8,828 nucleotides of DNA from Spirochaetota bacterium (GCA_029548715.1 JAKPMW010000169.1:1-8828); one strand, 5' to 3'. Numbered from the stretch's first letter, positions 1 to 6,056 are shown. Program-made: numbers and translations. Notes: generated by a model from the letters alone, not told the origin.

Positions 1-905
1 GCCTGTGAGAGCTTGAGCATGAGGGGGAAGACGAAGTCGATCACACCGTGTTTCTTGTTTCCTCCGATCGAGAGCCGGACGGCACCACCTTCGCCGATCC
101 GGCTGCCTGCGCCCGGCTCGTGCGAAGAGACGACACCGCCCGCTCCGCCCGCAACCGGAACGGGGACCGCGGTGATGTTGTTCAGCGCCAGCCAGCGGAC
201 GGCCTCGTCAAAATCCTTGCCCCGCAGGTCGGGCAGCTCGACCGATGAGTGGGAACGGCCGAGGCTGACCACCACGTCGACGACGAGGGGGTTGATCACA
301 GGTGAGGTCGGGGCTGGTGTCTGGGCAGCGATCAGGCCTGCCGGGATTGTCTCGGAATGGCCATAGGCGATCCGGCCAAGCTCGGCCTTGTAGTTGGTGG
401 AGGCGTGCGCCTCGAGGGTCTGGCGGGCGTCGGCCGGGGTCTTGCCGACGAGGTTGGGGACCTCGCCGGATCTGGCCGGCTGGTTGATAAAGAGCATGAC
501 CCCGCGTTTTTCGCGGGTAAAGAATCCGCCCTTTGGTTCCTGGTCGAGCACGATCCCGGACGGGCGGGAGATGTCGCTGATGGTCTTGATGGTACCGTAC
601 AGGTTTTTGTCCTGCAGCTCGGAGAGGGCCTGGATCACGTTCATCCCCGTGACATCGGGAACGGCGGACATCCCTTCGCCGCTCTTCCAGATCGAGATGA
701 AGGCGATTGCGCTCATCAGGCTGAGGCCTGTAAAGACGAGAAAGACCACGGCGATGCGCTTTGTGTGGAAAAACCAGAGGTCTCGTTCGGTGACGACGTC
801 GCTCTTGCGCATGGTCAGCCAGCGCCAGAAACGTCGTGCCTTTTGGGTCGCCCATGAAAATATGCGGCGGATACTGCCGGGAAGGGGAATGGTCGGGAAT
901 CGCAT
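1..905 (-). CDS. Membrane-anchored PASTA-domain protein (3' end beyond the window)
   Basis: The frame stays open from an ATG at 905 to the window edge, giving 301 codons without a stop, so the C-terminus is missing. A good AAGGAG lies 5 nt before the ATG (911-916). The protein has a basic N-terminal stretch of about 50 residues, one hydrophobic helix at about 51-73 (IAVVFLVFTG onward), then three PASTA-like repeats at about 80-142, 147-216 and 222-281. Their recurring marks are VPDVTG, VPNLVGKT and LPDLRGKDFDEA, each closing with a strand such as VMLFINQ, VVVSLG or VRLSIGG. This predicts an inner-membrane protein with the repeats outside the cytoplasm. In other bacteria PASTA domains bind peptidoglycan fragments and sit on Ser/Thr kinases or class B PBPs. 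No kinase or transpeptidase domain is present in the visible part. The gene follows fmt after 43 nt and is probably co-transcribed with def and fmt. The domain call is secure, the role is inferred. Confidence 0.85.
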   Translation of the reverse strand, partial: MRFPTIPLPGSIRRIFSWATQKARRFWRWLTMRKSDVVTERDLWFFHTKRIAVVFLVFTGLSLMSAIAFISIWKSGEGMSAVPDVTGMNVIQALSELQDKNLYGTIKTISDISRPSGIVLDQEPKGGFFTREKRGVMLFINQPARSGEVPNLVGKTPADARQTLEAHASTNYKAELGRIAYGHSETIPAGLIAAQTPAPTSPVINPLVVDVVVSLGRSHSSVELPDLRGKDFDEAVRWLALNNITAVPVPVAGGAGGVVSSHEPGAGSRIGEGGAVRLSIGGNKKHGVIDFVFPLMLKLSQ

Positions 906-948
906 GCTGTCTCCTTGAATCGGGAACTGTGAGTCTTGAAAAATCAGG

Positions 949-1896
949 TTATTCAAACCGCTCGCCCGGGGTCGGGCGAACACCGTTGATGCAGTCTGCT
1001 GCACTCATCCGCTTGCGGTTTTCGGGCTGCACCTCAAGCAGTGAGAGAATCTGTCCGTCTCCGCAGGCGACCAGCAGTTCGCCGCGCGCAGCTTCGACGA
1101 TCAGGCCGCCGTCCGCCGCGGAATGCCTGGCCAGAGCGGAGTCATGGGGGCAGGGCCGGGCCCTGTGGATGAGGAATTTGTTCCCCCTGAAGGTCGTCCA
1201 GGCTGTGCGGTGCCCGGCGAAGGCCCGGATCCGGTTGTACACTGTCCCTGCGGGGCAGCTCCAGTCAATCCGGCGCATCTCGGGCCCGATCTTTCCGCAG
1301 TGGCTTGCCTCGGGCGCTGGCTGGGGGGTGAAGACGGCGGTCCCGTTTTCGAGTGCAGAGACAGCCCGGGGCAGGGCGGCCAGGCCGGCTGCAACGAGCT
1401 TGCCGAAGAGTTCGGGGAAGTGATCATCCGTTGCAATCCGGACGGTTTCGCTCTCCATGACGTCTCCTGCGTCGAGGGCCTCGACGATCCGCTGGATGCT
1501 GACTCCTGTCTGCCCGGTTCCGCAGAGCAGGGCAGCCTCAATGGGTGAGGCACCCCGGAATGCAGGGAGCAGTGAGAAATGGACATTGATGGTCTCAAGG
1601 CGTGGAAGGGCGAAGACCGAGCGAGGCAGGATCCGTCCGTAGGCAACAACGACGCCGAGGTCGGCGTTGAGGGGCTTGATCTGCTCAACAAGGCCCGGGT
1701 CACGGGGGGACTCGGGCTGAAAGCAGGGTACACCGTGCGAGTCTGCCCAGACTGCCGGTCCGGGGCGGTGCATCCCCCGTCCCCGTCCGCTCGGGCGGTC
1801 GGGGGCAGTGATAACACCGACGACGTTGCCCAGCGTTGCCAGGCAGTCGAGGTAGGTCTCCGTATAGTCGGGTGAGCCGAAAAAGAGAAAGCGCAT
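949..1896 (-). CDS. fmt: Methionyl-tRNA formyltransferase
   Basis: The 315-residue product transfers a formyl group from 10-formyltetrahydrofolate to Met-tRNAfMet in the cytoplasm, making the initiator tRNA for translation. The N-terminal formyltransferase domain carries the family signature around residues 104-119: N104, H106, SLLP and RGASPI. The catalytic aspartate is D145 in the stretch LDAGDVM. The tRNA-acceptor-binding loop is the PSGRGRG region near 35-41. The C-terminal Fmt domain (about 205-310) includes the RAFAGHRTAWTTF stretch. Length is normal for the family (about 310-320). The gene begins 33 nt after def, its natural partner, and no strong Shine-Dalgarno sequence stands before its ATG, so translation may depend on coupling to def. 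No earlier in-frame ATG, GTG or TTG exists in the gap. It is the only gene here seen to end in TAA. Confidence 0.96.
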   Translation of the reverse strand: MRFLFFGSPDYTETYLDCLATLGNVVGVITAPDRPSGRGRGMHRPGPAVWADSHGVPCFQPESPRDPGLVEQIKPLNADLGVVVAYGRILPRSVFALPRLETINVHFSLLPAFRGASPIEAALLCGTGQTGVSIQRIVEALDAGDVMESETVRIATDDHFPELFGKLVAAGLAALPRAVSALENGTAVFTPQPAPEASHCGKIGPEMRRIDWSCPAGTVYNRIRAFAGHRTAWTTFRGNKFLIHRARPCPHDSALARHSAADGGLIVEAARGELLVACGDGQILSLLEVQPENRKRMSAADCINGVRPTPGERFE

Positions 1897-1929
1897 GGGT
1901 ATGTGGTCCGGCCTGCCGCGGGCGACAGG

Positions 1930-2484
1930 TCAGGCTCTCCTTTCGGCGGTTTTACACTTCTTCTGGGTGCGGGCTTCGAGTCGCGCAAGCTGCTGTGCCA
2001 GTTTTTCGCGTTCGGCCGGTCCCAGTCTGTCGACAAAGAGGATTCCGTCAAGGTGATCGATCTCGTGCTGAAGAACGCGGGCCATAAAACCCTCGGCCTG
2101 GAACCGGATTGGCTCTTCCTGCAGGCTGATGCCCTCGACCATGATTCCGGAAGGTCTGAAAACCACGCTGTGAATCCCGGGGACGGAGAGGCAGCCTTCA
2201 TCGTATCCGCTCTCCTGCCCGAAATAGCCGGTGATCCGGGGGTTGATGAGGGCCAGCTCCTCGTGGCGGCCGTCCTCGTCGAAACCGACAACGCAGATCC
2301 GCTTGAGGACATCCACCTGGGGCGCTGCGAGACCAACCCCGGGGGCCTTGTACATCGTGCGCAGCATATCCCGTACCAGCTCCCGGATCTCCTGGTCCAC
2401 CCGGTCGACAGGGGCAGAGGGCTGGACAAGGTCGGGATGGCCAAAGGTGATGATATCAAGTGTGTTTTTTGGTCGCAACAGCAT
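1930..2484 (-). CDS. def: Peptide deformylase
   Basis: The 184-residue metalloenzyme removes the N-formyl group from nascent proteins at the ribosome, undoing what Fmt adds. All three family motifs are intact: GVGLAAPQ at 49-56, EGCLSVPG at 96-103 with metal ligand C98, and QHEIDHLDG at 139-147 with ligands H140 and H144 and catalytic E141. The C-terminal 30 residues are a charged helix (LAQQLARLEARTQ), common in this family. The ATG at 2484 is preceded by GAGG within GTGAGGGCC, about 8 nt upstream, and the N-terminal LDIITFGHPDL matches the usual start of Def proteins. It is the first gene after the 103-nt gap behind priA, so it may have its own promoter as well as read-through from priA. 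The def-fmt pairing is widespread in bacteria. Confidence 0.97.
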   Translation of the reverse strand: MLLRPKNTLDIITFGHPDLVQPSAPVDRVDQEIRELVRDMLRTMYKAPGVGLAAPQVDVLKRICVVGFDEDGRHEELALINPRITGYFGQESGYDEGCLSVPGIHSVVFRPSGIMVEGISLQEEPIRFQAEGFMARVLQHEIDHLDGILFVDRLGPAEREKLAQQLARLEARTQKKCKTAERRA

Positions 2485-2523
2485 GCACCGGCCCTCACAA
2501 TCAGGAATACAGACAATAGCTTA

Positions 2524-2532
2524 AATATAGCA
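2524..2532 (-). promoter_or_regulatory. Possible extended -10 promoter for def-fmt-PASTA
   Basis: On the minus strand the sequence reads TGCTATATT: a TGn element directly joined to a TATATT box (5 of 6 matches to TATAAT). No convincing -35 box lies 16-18 nt upstream, where ACCGCA is found, which is typical of extended -10 promoters. Transcription would start near 2517, leaving a leader of about 33 nt before the def ATG. The call comes from sequence alone. Confidence 0.4.
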
Positions 2533-2557
2533 AAACGCGGAAGCAATGCGGTGCATG

Positions 2558-2587
2558 CGCAGGCTGTTCTGGCTCGCGGGGCCTGCG
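2558..2587 (-). terminator. Hairpin directly after the priA stop; possible transcript 3' end
   Basis: A perfect 7-bp inverted repeat (CGCAGGC / GCCTGCG) with a 16-nt loop begins immediately after the priA TGA. No run of T follows on the minus strand, so it is not a classic intrinsic terminator. It could instead stabilise the 3' end of the dksA-udg-priA mRNA, or be chance in GC-rich DNA. Confidence 0.3.
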
Positions 2588-3529
2588 TCAGAGCATGGAC
2601 TGGGGGTCTACGTCAATCTCGACGTACACCTTGCCCCTTCCGCCTTCAGCCAGACCGGCCTGTCTGAGCAGCCCCGCAAGGGTAGTCATCGACGCTGCCT
2701 TGAGGAGCAGGTGATAGCGCCACCAGTTGGCACGCTTTTCGACCGGGCAGGAAACAGGCCCCAGAAGGCTGACGCCTGCCGGAAGGATCCCGCGCAGTTC
2801 GCTGGCGCAGGTGGTGATGGCTTCCAGGGCGGGCTCGGGTTCGCTGCTGCGCATGACAATCCGGACCAGGCGCGAAAAGGGCGGCCAGCCACATTCCCGG
2901 CGGCGCTCGATTTCGCGCAGGATAAAGCCGGCGCTGTCGCGCCTGATGATGCTGGCAATCGGGTCCTCGTCGGGCAGGCTGGTCTGGATAAAGGCCCGTC
3001 CCTTTTTCCCCGCCCGGCCTGTCCGGCCGATAACCTGCACCAGCTGGGTGTGCACCCGTTCAAAACTGCGGAAGTCGGGAAGGGCGAGTTCTGCATCGGC
3101 CGCCAGGATCCCGACGACTGTCAGATCGGGAAAGTCCAGCCCCTTGGCGACCATCTGGGTTCCGACCAGGGCATCCAGCCGCTTGTGCGAAAAGTCCTCA
3201 AGGATCTCGAAGAGGGCATCCTTTGATCCGGCGATGGTGTCCGAGTCAACCCGGCCGAGGCGCAACCCGCTCATTCGCTTTTCAAGAAATTCGACCACCC
3301 GCTCGGTACCGGCACCCCCGGTCCTGATTTTTGCTCCCCCGCAGGAGGGGCATCTTCCGTTGAAGGGGAGGCTGTAGCCACAATGGTGACAGAGCAGAAT
3401 CCCCCGCTCGCGGTGCAGGGTCAGGGAGATACTGCAATGGGGGCAGCTCGCAGCCGTGCTGCAGTCGTCACAGGTGATCCAGGGGGCGTACCCCCGGCGG
3501 TTGAGGAAAAAAAGGGCCTGTTCGCCCCG
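2588..3529 (-). CDS. priA: PriA, C-terminal part after the in-frame TGA (zinc module and helicase lobe 2)
   Basis: Residues 379-691 of the uninterrupted frame open with RGEQALFFLNRRGYAPW, the conserved link into lobe 2 of PriA. All eight zinc-binding cysteines follow: C398, C401, C407, C410, C425, C428, C438 and C441. They sit in the CxxC pairs that insert in lobe 2 and contact the primosome. Then come GTQMVAKGLDFP (helicase motif V) and QVIGRTGRAGK (motif VI, usually QVAGRAGR), and a C-terminal domain ending in YVEIDVDPQSML. No ATG, GTG or TTG occurs between the TGA and the GTG at 3298, which is already past the zinc module. Independent re-initiation could therefore not make an intact lobe 2. 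The longest start-to-stop ORF in this part is 2588-3298. Whether it is translated at all depends on read-through or on the TGA being an error. Confidence 0.7.
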   Translation of the reverse strand, partial: RGEQALFFLNRRGYAPWITCDDCSTAASCPHCSISLTLHRERGILLCHHCGYSLPFNGRCPSCGGAKIRTGGAGTERVVEFLEKRMSGLRLGRVDSDTIAGSKDALFEILEDFSHKRLDALVGTQMVAKGLDFPDLTVVGILAADAELALPDFRSFERVHTQLVQVIGRTGRAGKKGRAFIQTSLPDEDPIASIIRRDSAGFILREIERRRECGWPPFSRLVRIVMRSSEPEPALEAITTCASELRGILPAGVSLLGPVSCPVEKRANWWRYHLLLKAASMTTLAGLLRQAGLAEGGRGKVYVEIDVDPQSML

Positions 3530-3532
3530 TCA
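3530..3532 (-). other. priA: In-frame TGA codon 378 within priA
   Basis: The minus strand reads GAA GCC TTC TGA CGG GGC GAA CAG. Family members have an ordinary residue here, in the helix leading to the GEQ-x-LFLNRRG motif. A CGA arginine codon changed by one C-to-T transition would restore EAFRRGEQ. The base after TGA is C, a context known to be relatively leaky. A run of seven A on the plus strand lies at 3507-3513, but a miscount there would shift the frame, which is not seen. Confidence 0.9.
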
Positions 3533-4663
3533 GAAGGCTTCGCGGGCCGCGCTGACGAGAGGGGGGGCGACAAGTGCACCCTGCGGCTGGTGTTTCATGT
3601 CCAGGATGATGACCTCGTGCTCGGCGTGTGCCGAGATGCGCTCGTCCAGCGCCACCCTCGTGATGGCCCCGCTGTGTGCATGCCAGAGGGATTCGATTGA
3701 GGGGGTGGCGCTCCCGAGGACAAGACAGCCCGTCCGGGCGGTGCGGCGAAAGGCCACCTGACGGGCGTGATAGCGTGGGCAGTCATCGGCCTTGTAGCTT
3801 GATTCGTGCTCCTCGTCAATGATGAAGAGGCTGTCCTCGCCCACCGGAGCAAACACAGCCGAGCGGGCGCCGATGGCCACCTGTGCTTCACCCGAGGCAA
3901 GGCGGCGCCATTCCCCGATCCGCTCTGCCGCAGTCAGGCGCGAGTGAAGCACGGCAATCTGTCCGGGGAAGATGCTGGCAAAGCGCCCGATGGTTTGCGG
4001 AGTGAGTGAAATCTCGGGCACGAGGATGACGACCTGCCGTCCGCTCTGGACGGCCCGGCGTGCGAGGTGCCGGTATACCTCGGTTTTTCCGCTTCCTGTG
4101 ACGCCATGCAGGAGAAATCTCCGGCCGGCGTTTTCCTCTATCCCCTGCGAAATGACACGGACGGCTTCGGTTTGCCCGGCGTTGAGCGGGTAGAGCGTCT
4201 CGGTGGCACCGCTGTCCCGTGCGGGCAGCCTGGCTGCGGCCAGATCGGCGGTGGCTGTGCCTCTCCGGCCGGGGGGGATCATGGTCGCGAGTGCCTGCCC
4301 GAGAGAGCAGAAGTAGTATCCGGAGAGCCAGTGCGCCAGCTCGAGGGTTTTTGGGGAACAGACTGGCGCCATGTCGATAAAGCGCAGGATCGGCTGGACG
4401 GCGGTTCCGGCTGGGAGGTCGGGCGGGGGGGTGTCGCGTACCGCAGTCACAAAGCCGGGCAATCTTCGTCCGGCGAAGCGGACCTCGACCCGCCGCCCGG
4501 CAAGTGGCGCGTCGGTCTGCCCGGGGGCGGACCGGGATGCCGTGCGCTTTTTGGGGGGCGTGGCTGTCCGGCGGATTCTTTGCCCGATGCTGCCATCGTC
4601 GGGGACCTGATAGCAAAATACCTTGTCGACGGGCAGATTGAGGGCTACGTCAATGTACGGCAT
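3530..4663 (-). CDS. priA: PriA, N-terminal part ending at the in-frame TGA (DNA-binding domain and helicase lobe 1)
   Basis: As written this encodes 377 residues. The N-terminal 3'-DNA-binding domain (about 1-100) carries an unusually long basic segment near 22-56 rich in R, K, T, S and P. A winged-helix-like stretch follows (about 101-155), then helicase lobe 1 with Walker A GVTGSGKT at 187-194, the DEEH Walker B box at 283-286 and motif III GSAT at 317-320. Without lobe 2 the fragment cannot close an ATP site and should have no helicase activity, though it could still bind forks. The start at 4663 overlaps the upstream gene by 14 nt and has only a weak GACGAG upstream, consistent with translational coupling. 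Confidence 0.75.
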   Translation of the reverse strand: MPYIDVALNLPVDKVFCYQVPDDGSIGQRIRRTATPPKKRTASRSAPGQTDAPLAGRRVEVRFAGRRLPGFVTAVRDTPPPDLPAGTAVQPILRFIDMAPVCSPKTLELAHWLSGYYFCSLGQALATMIPPGRRGTATADLAAARLPARDSGATETLYPLNAGQTEAVRVISQGIEENAGRRFLLHGVTGSGKTEVYRHLARRAVQSGRQVVILVPEISLTPQTIGRFASIFPGQIAVLHSRLTAAERIGEWRRLASGEAQVAIGARSAVFAPVGEDSLFIIDEEHESSYKADDCPRYHARQVAFRRTARTGCLVLGSATPSIESLWHAHSGAITRVALDERISAHAEHEVIILDMKHQPQGALVAPPLVSAAREAF

Positions 4664-5381
4664 GATCAAGCTCGTCCAGCAGGCGGCGGATGCGTTTGAG
4701 GTCTTCCCAGGCATCACGCTTGCGTGACGGGTCGCGCAGGAGGAATGACGGATGGAATGTGGGTATGACCGGAATTCCCCGGTATTCGAGGGTTTGTCCG
4801 CGCAGTCTGGTTACTCCCTCGGTGCATCCCATGAGGGTCTTGACGGCTACGGACCCCAGTGTGGCGATGATCTGCGGGCGAATGATGTCAATCTGTGCAT
4901 CAAGGTACCCGCGGCAATTGGCCACCTCTTCGGGAAGCGGGTTGCGGTTGTTTGGCGGCCGGCACTTGATGACGTTGGCGATATAGACTTCATCACGCAC
5001 AAGGCTGATGGCGGCCAGCATCTTTGTCAGGAGTTCGCCGGACGGTCCGCAAAACGCGATCCCGCGCAGGTCTTCCTGTTCGCCAGGCCCTTCGCCGATC
5101 AGCATCAATCTGGCCGAGGGGTGTCCCTGTCCAAAAACGAGGTTGTGCCGCCGGGCTGCAATTTCGCAGCGGGTGCAGTCCGCAAAGGAGAGACGGAGTG
5201 CCTCAAGGGCTGCGGCCGGATCCGTGGAAGGCGTATCTGTCACCTGGTCCTGGCCTGTGACCTGGTCCAGGGGGGACGCAGGAAGCGGGGAGTCCTTCAG
5301 CGGCGACGGTTCACCGCGCAGCCAGGCCCTGAAGAGCAGGACTGTTTCGTATACATCCCTGACATCGTTTTGGTGTGGCAT
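4650..5381 (-). CDS. udg: Uracil-DNA glycosylase, family 4 (Fe-S, UdgA type)
   Basis: The 243-residue protein should cut uracil out of DNA, starting base-excision repair of deaminated cytosine. The catalytic fold covers about residues 65-240. It shows GEGPGEQED at 96-104 (family GEAPG-x-x-ED), the following FCGPSG at 110-115, and HPSFLLR at 210-216 (family HPAxLLR). Four cysteines fit the 4Fe-4S cluster of this family: C69, C72, C140 and C156. The first 60 residues form a poorly conserved leader with a duplicated DQVT unit, often seen in the longer bacterial members. The start is 18 nt behind the dksA stop and preceded by GGCAGG. The 3' end overlaps priA by 14 nt. The family also contains phage-SPO1-polymerase-like proteins, but the motifs favour a true glycosylase. 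Confidence 0.9.
   Translation of the reverse strand: MPHQNDVRDVYETVLLFRAWLRGEPSPLKDSPLPASPLDQVTGQDQVTDTPSTDPAAALEALRLSFADCTRCEIAARRHNLVFGQGHPSARLMLIGEGPGEQEDLRGIAFCGPSGELLTKMLAAISLVRDEVYIANVIKCRPPNNRNPLPEEVANCRGYLDAQIDIIRPQIIATLGSVAVKTLMGCTEGVTRLRGQTLEYRGIPVIPTFHPSFLLRDPSRKRDAWEDLKRIRRLLDELDHAVH
5238..5268. repeat. Short tandem duplication in the glycosylase leader
   Basis: TGTCACCTGGTCC (5238-5250) and TGTGACCTGGTCC (5256-5268) match at 12 of 13 bases with a period of 18 bp. In the protein this gives two DQVT units six residues apart (about 39-50), in the variable N-terminal leader. The period is a multiple of three, so the reading frame is kept. Confidence 0.7.
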
Positions 5382-5399
5382 GACCTGCCGTGCCCGGGA

Positions 5400-5858
5400 T
5401 CAGTCGAGTGAGTCCGAGATGCCGATATCGGATGACTCGTCGGAATCCCCGCCCAGTGCGTCGTCTCCGATGTACTGTTGCAGGCTCTCGGACTGCTGGG
5501 ACATGTGCATTGTCTCTTTTTCCTCGGCGGTCTTGCATTTGATGCACTTGAGGGCGTAGGGCATGATTTCGAGCCGCTTGGACTCGATCTCCTGTCCACA
5601 GGCGATGCAGGACCCGAAGCTGCCGTCGGTGATCCGTTCGAGGGCTGCATCGATCATCTGGAGGGTGGCCTTTTCGTTTTGGCTCATGCCGAAAATGAGG
5701 TCTTTTTCGGCCATCTTGTAGGCCTGGTCCACCAGGTCGCCCATGCTCTCGTCGGAGAGTCCGCTGTAGTCCTCGTTGTCACGCAGCAGCTCGGTAATGA
5801 TCTGCTTTTTCTTTTCTTCAAGGATTTTCTCGTATTTCTTCGAGTCTTTCTTGTTCAT
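5400..5858 (-). CDS. dksA: DksA/TraR-family RNA polymerase secondary-channel regulator
   Basis: The 152-residue protein is the length of E. coli DksA (151). An N-terminal charged coiled coil (about 4-75) bears DLVDQA at 41-46, which fits the DxxDxA tip motif that DksA inserts into the RNA polymerase secondary channel to modulate initiation with ppGpp. The zinc finger is C84, C87, C105 and C108 in the pattern CxxC-17-CxxC. A tail of about 22 acidic residues (GDDALGGDSDESSD onward) ends the protein and is not part of the usual DksA core. The ATG at 5858 was chosen because GGAGGT stands 7 nt before it. A longer in-frame start at 5939 would place the promoter inside the gene. It is the first gene of a probable operon with the glycosylase and priA. 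True DksA is likely, a general TraR/DksA-type factor is the alternative. Confidence 0.88.
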   Translation of the reverse strand: MNKKDSKKYEKILEEKKKQIITELLRDNEDYSGLSDESMGDLVDQAYKMAEKDLIFGMSQNEKATLQMIDAALERITDGSFGSCIACGQEIESKRLEIMPYALKCIKCKTAEEKETMHMSQQSESLQQYIGDDALGGDSDESSDIGISDSLD

Positions 5859-5865
5859 GCTGACC

Positions 5866-5871
5866 ACCTCC
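5866..5871 (-). promoter_or_regulatory. Strong ribosome binding site of dksA
   Basis: GGAGGT on the minus strand, 7 nt from the ATG at 5858, is close to a perfect Shine-Dalgarno sequence. It decides the start over the upstream in-frame codon at 5939. Confidence 0.85.
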
Positions 5872-5905
5872 GGACGTATCTGACCCCGACCCCGAATCAA
5901 GAGTC

Positions 5906-5918
5906 CGTACATAGTACG
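5906..5918. promoter_or_regulatory. 13-bp palindrome over the dksA -10 box, possible operator
   Basis: CGTAC-ATA-GTACG is a perfect 5+3+5 inverted repeat that covers the TACTAT -10 box and the start region of the leftward promoter. A protein bound here would block transcription of dksA, the glycosylase and priA. No matching second copy was noticed in the window. Confidence 0.4.
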
Positions 5919-5939
5919 TAAGTATGCCCCTAAGGTCAA
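5911..5939 (-). promoter_or_regulatory. Sigma70-type promoter of the dksA-udg-priA operon
   Basis: The minus strand shows TTGACC (5934-5939, 5 of 6 to consensus), a 17-nt spacer, and TACTAT (5911-5916, 4 of 6). Transcription would begin near 5904, giving a leader of about 45 nt before the strong ribosome binding site. Spacing and position are those expected of a housekeeping promoter. Confidence 0.65.
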
Positions 5940-5969
5940 ACAAATTCAGGCCCGGAAGAAGTTTTTCTC

Positions 5970-5993
5970 GCGCTGTCAAATGGTGGCGCTGTC
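5970..5993. repeat. 8-bp direct repeat between the divergent promoters
   Basis: GCGCTGTC occurs at 5970-5977 and again at 5986-5993, with a period of 16 bp. The second copy ends 9 nt before the rightward -35 box. The placement suits an activator or a shared regulator, but with short GC-rich copies chance is possible. Confidence 0.35.
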
Positions 5994-6002
5994 TCCCGGG
6001 TC

Positions 6003-6032
6003 TTGACGGAAAGCGGGCTGCGGGGCTACATT
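6003..6032 (+). promoter_or_regulatory. Sigma70-type promoter of the ParB-domain gene
   Basis: TTGACG (6003-6008, 5 of 6), an 18-nt spacer and TACATT (6027-6032, 4 of 6) precede the ATG at 6057. Transcription would start near 6040, leaving a leader of about 17 nt that holds the AGGGGG ribosome binding site. The TTG of the -35 box also opens the longest reading frame, but it is not a likely start codon. Confidence 0.5.
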
Positions 6033-6056
6033 ACACTGCAGGACAGGGGGCTTGGC

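Larger units (their letters stand above)
2485..2587 (-). other. priA-def intergenic gap
   Basis: This 103-nt gap is the longest break in the leftward group. It is GC-rich next to priA, where a hairpin sits directly after the stop, and turns AT-rich near def, where TATATTTAA stands out. It most likely carries the end of one transcript and the start of another, or a partial version of both. No small ORF with a ribosome binding site is visible in it. Confidence 0.5.
2588..4663 (-). pseudogene. priA: Primosomal helicase PriA gene interrupted by one in-frame TGA
   Basis: The full reading frame spans 691 codons from ATG 4663 to TGA 2588 and covers a complete PriA, the 3'-5' DNA helicase that reloads the replisome at stalled forks. 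One in-frame TGA occupies codon 378 (3530-3532). The frame is the same on both sides, so this is a base substitution and not an indel. The sequence after it is as well conserved as before it, which argues for a recent nonsense mutation, a sequence error or, less likely, read-through. The start was taken at 4663 and not at an in-frame ATG at 4717, because the protein then opens with MPYIDVALNLPVDKVFCY, the normal PriA beginning. The 18 extra residues would lie inside the upstream glycosylase gene. The resulting overlap with that gene is 14 nt, which fits coupled translation. Gene identity is certain, loss of function is not. Confidence 0.85.

Noticed and set aside
1924..1931. GACAGGTC near the def stop, matching one arm of the repeat at 6514
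   Set aside because: A single 8-mer shared inside coding DNA is expected by chance and has no partner arm.
1101..2546. Long minus-strand open frame of 481 codons across def and fmt
   Set aside because: It lies in another frame of two genes with complete family motifs, its translation is rich in S, R and P with no recognisable domain, and such frames are common in GC-rich DNA.
3507..3513. Programmed frameshift at the run of seven A (plus strand) in priA
   Set aside because: The frame is identical before and after the TGA and the run, so a shift would break the gene instead of repairing it.
3479..3529. Selenocysteine insertion at the priA TGA, with the GGGGG-TACG-CCCCC hairpin as SECIS
   Set aside because: The hairpin starts about 32 nt after the TGA, farther than bacterial SECIS elements. 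Its bases encode the conserved RRGYAPW segment, and PriA has no role for selenocysteine at this site.
4664..4717. Earlier priA start at 4717
   Set aside because: The 18 extra residues lie within the upstream glycosylase gene, do not resemble PriA, and precede the normal MPYIDVALNLP opening.
6003..6056. TTG start at 6003 for the ParB-domain gene
   Set aside because: The TTG belongs to the -35 box. The added 18 residues lack family similarity, and the ATG at 6057 has its own ribosome binding site.
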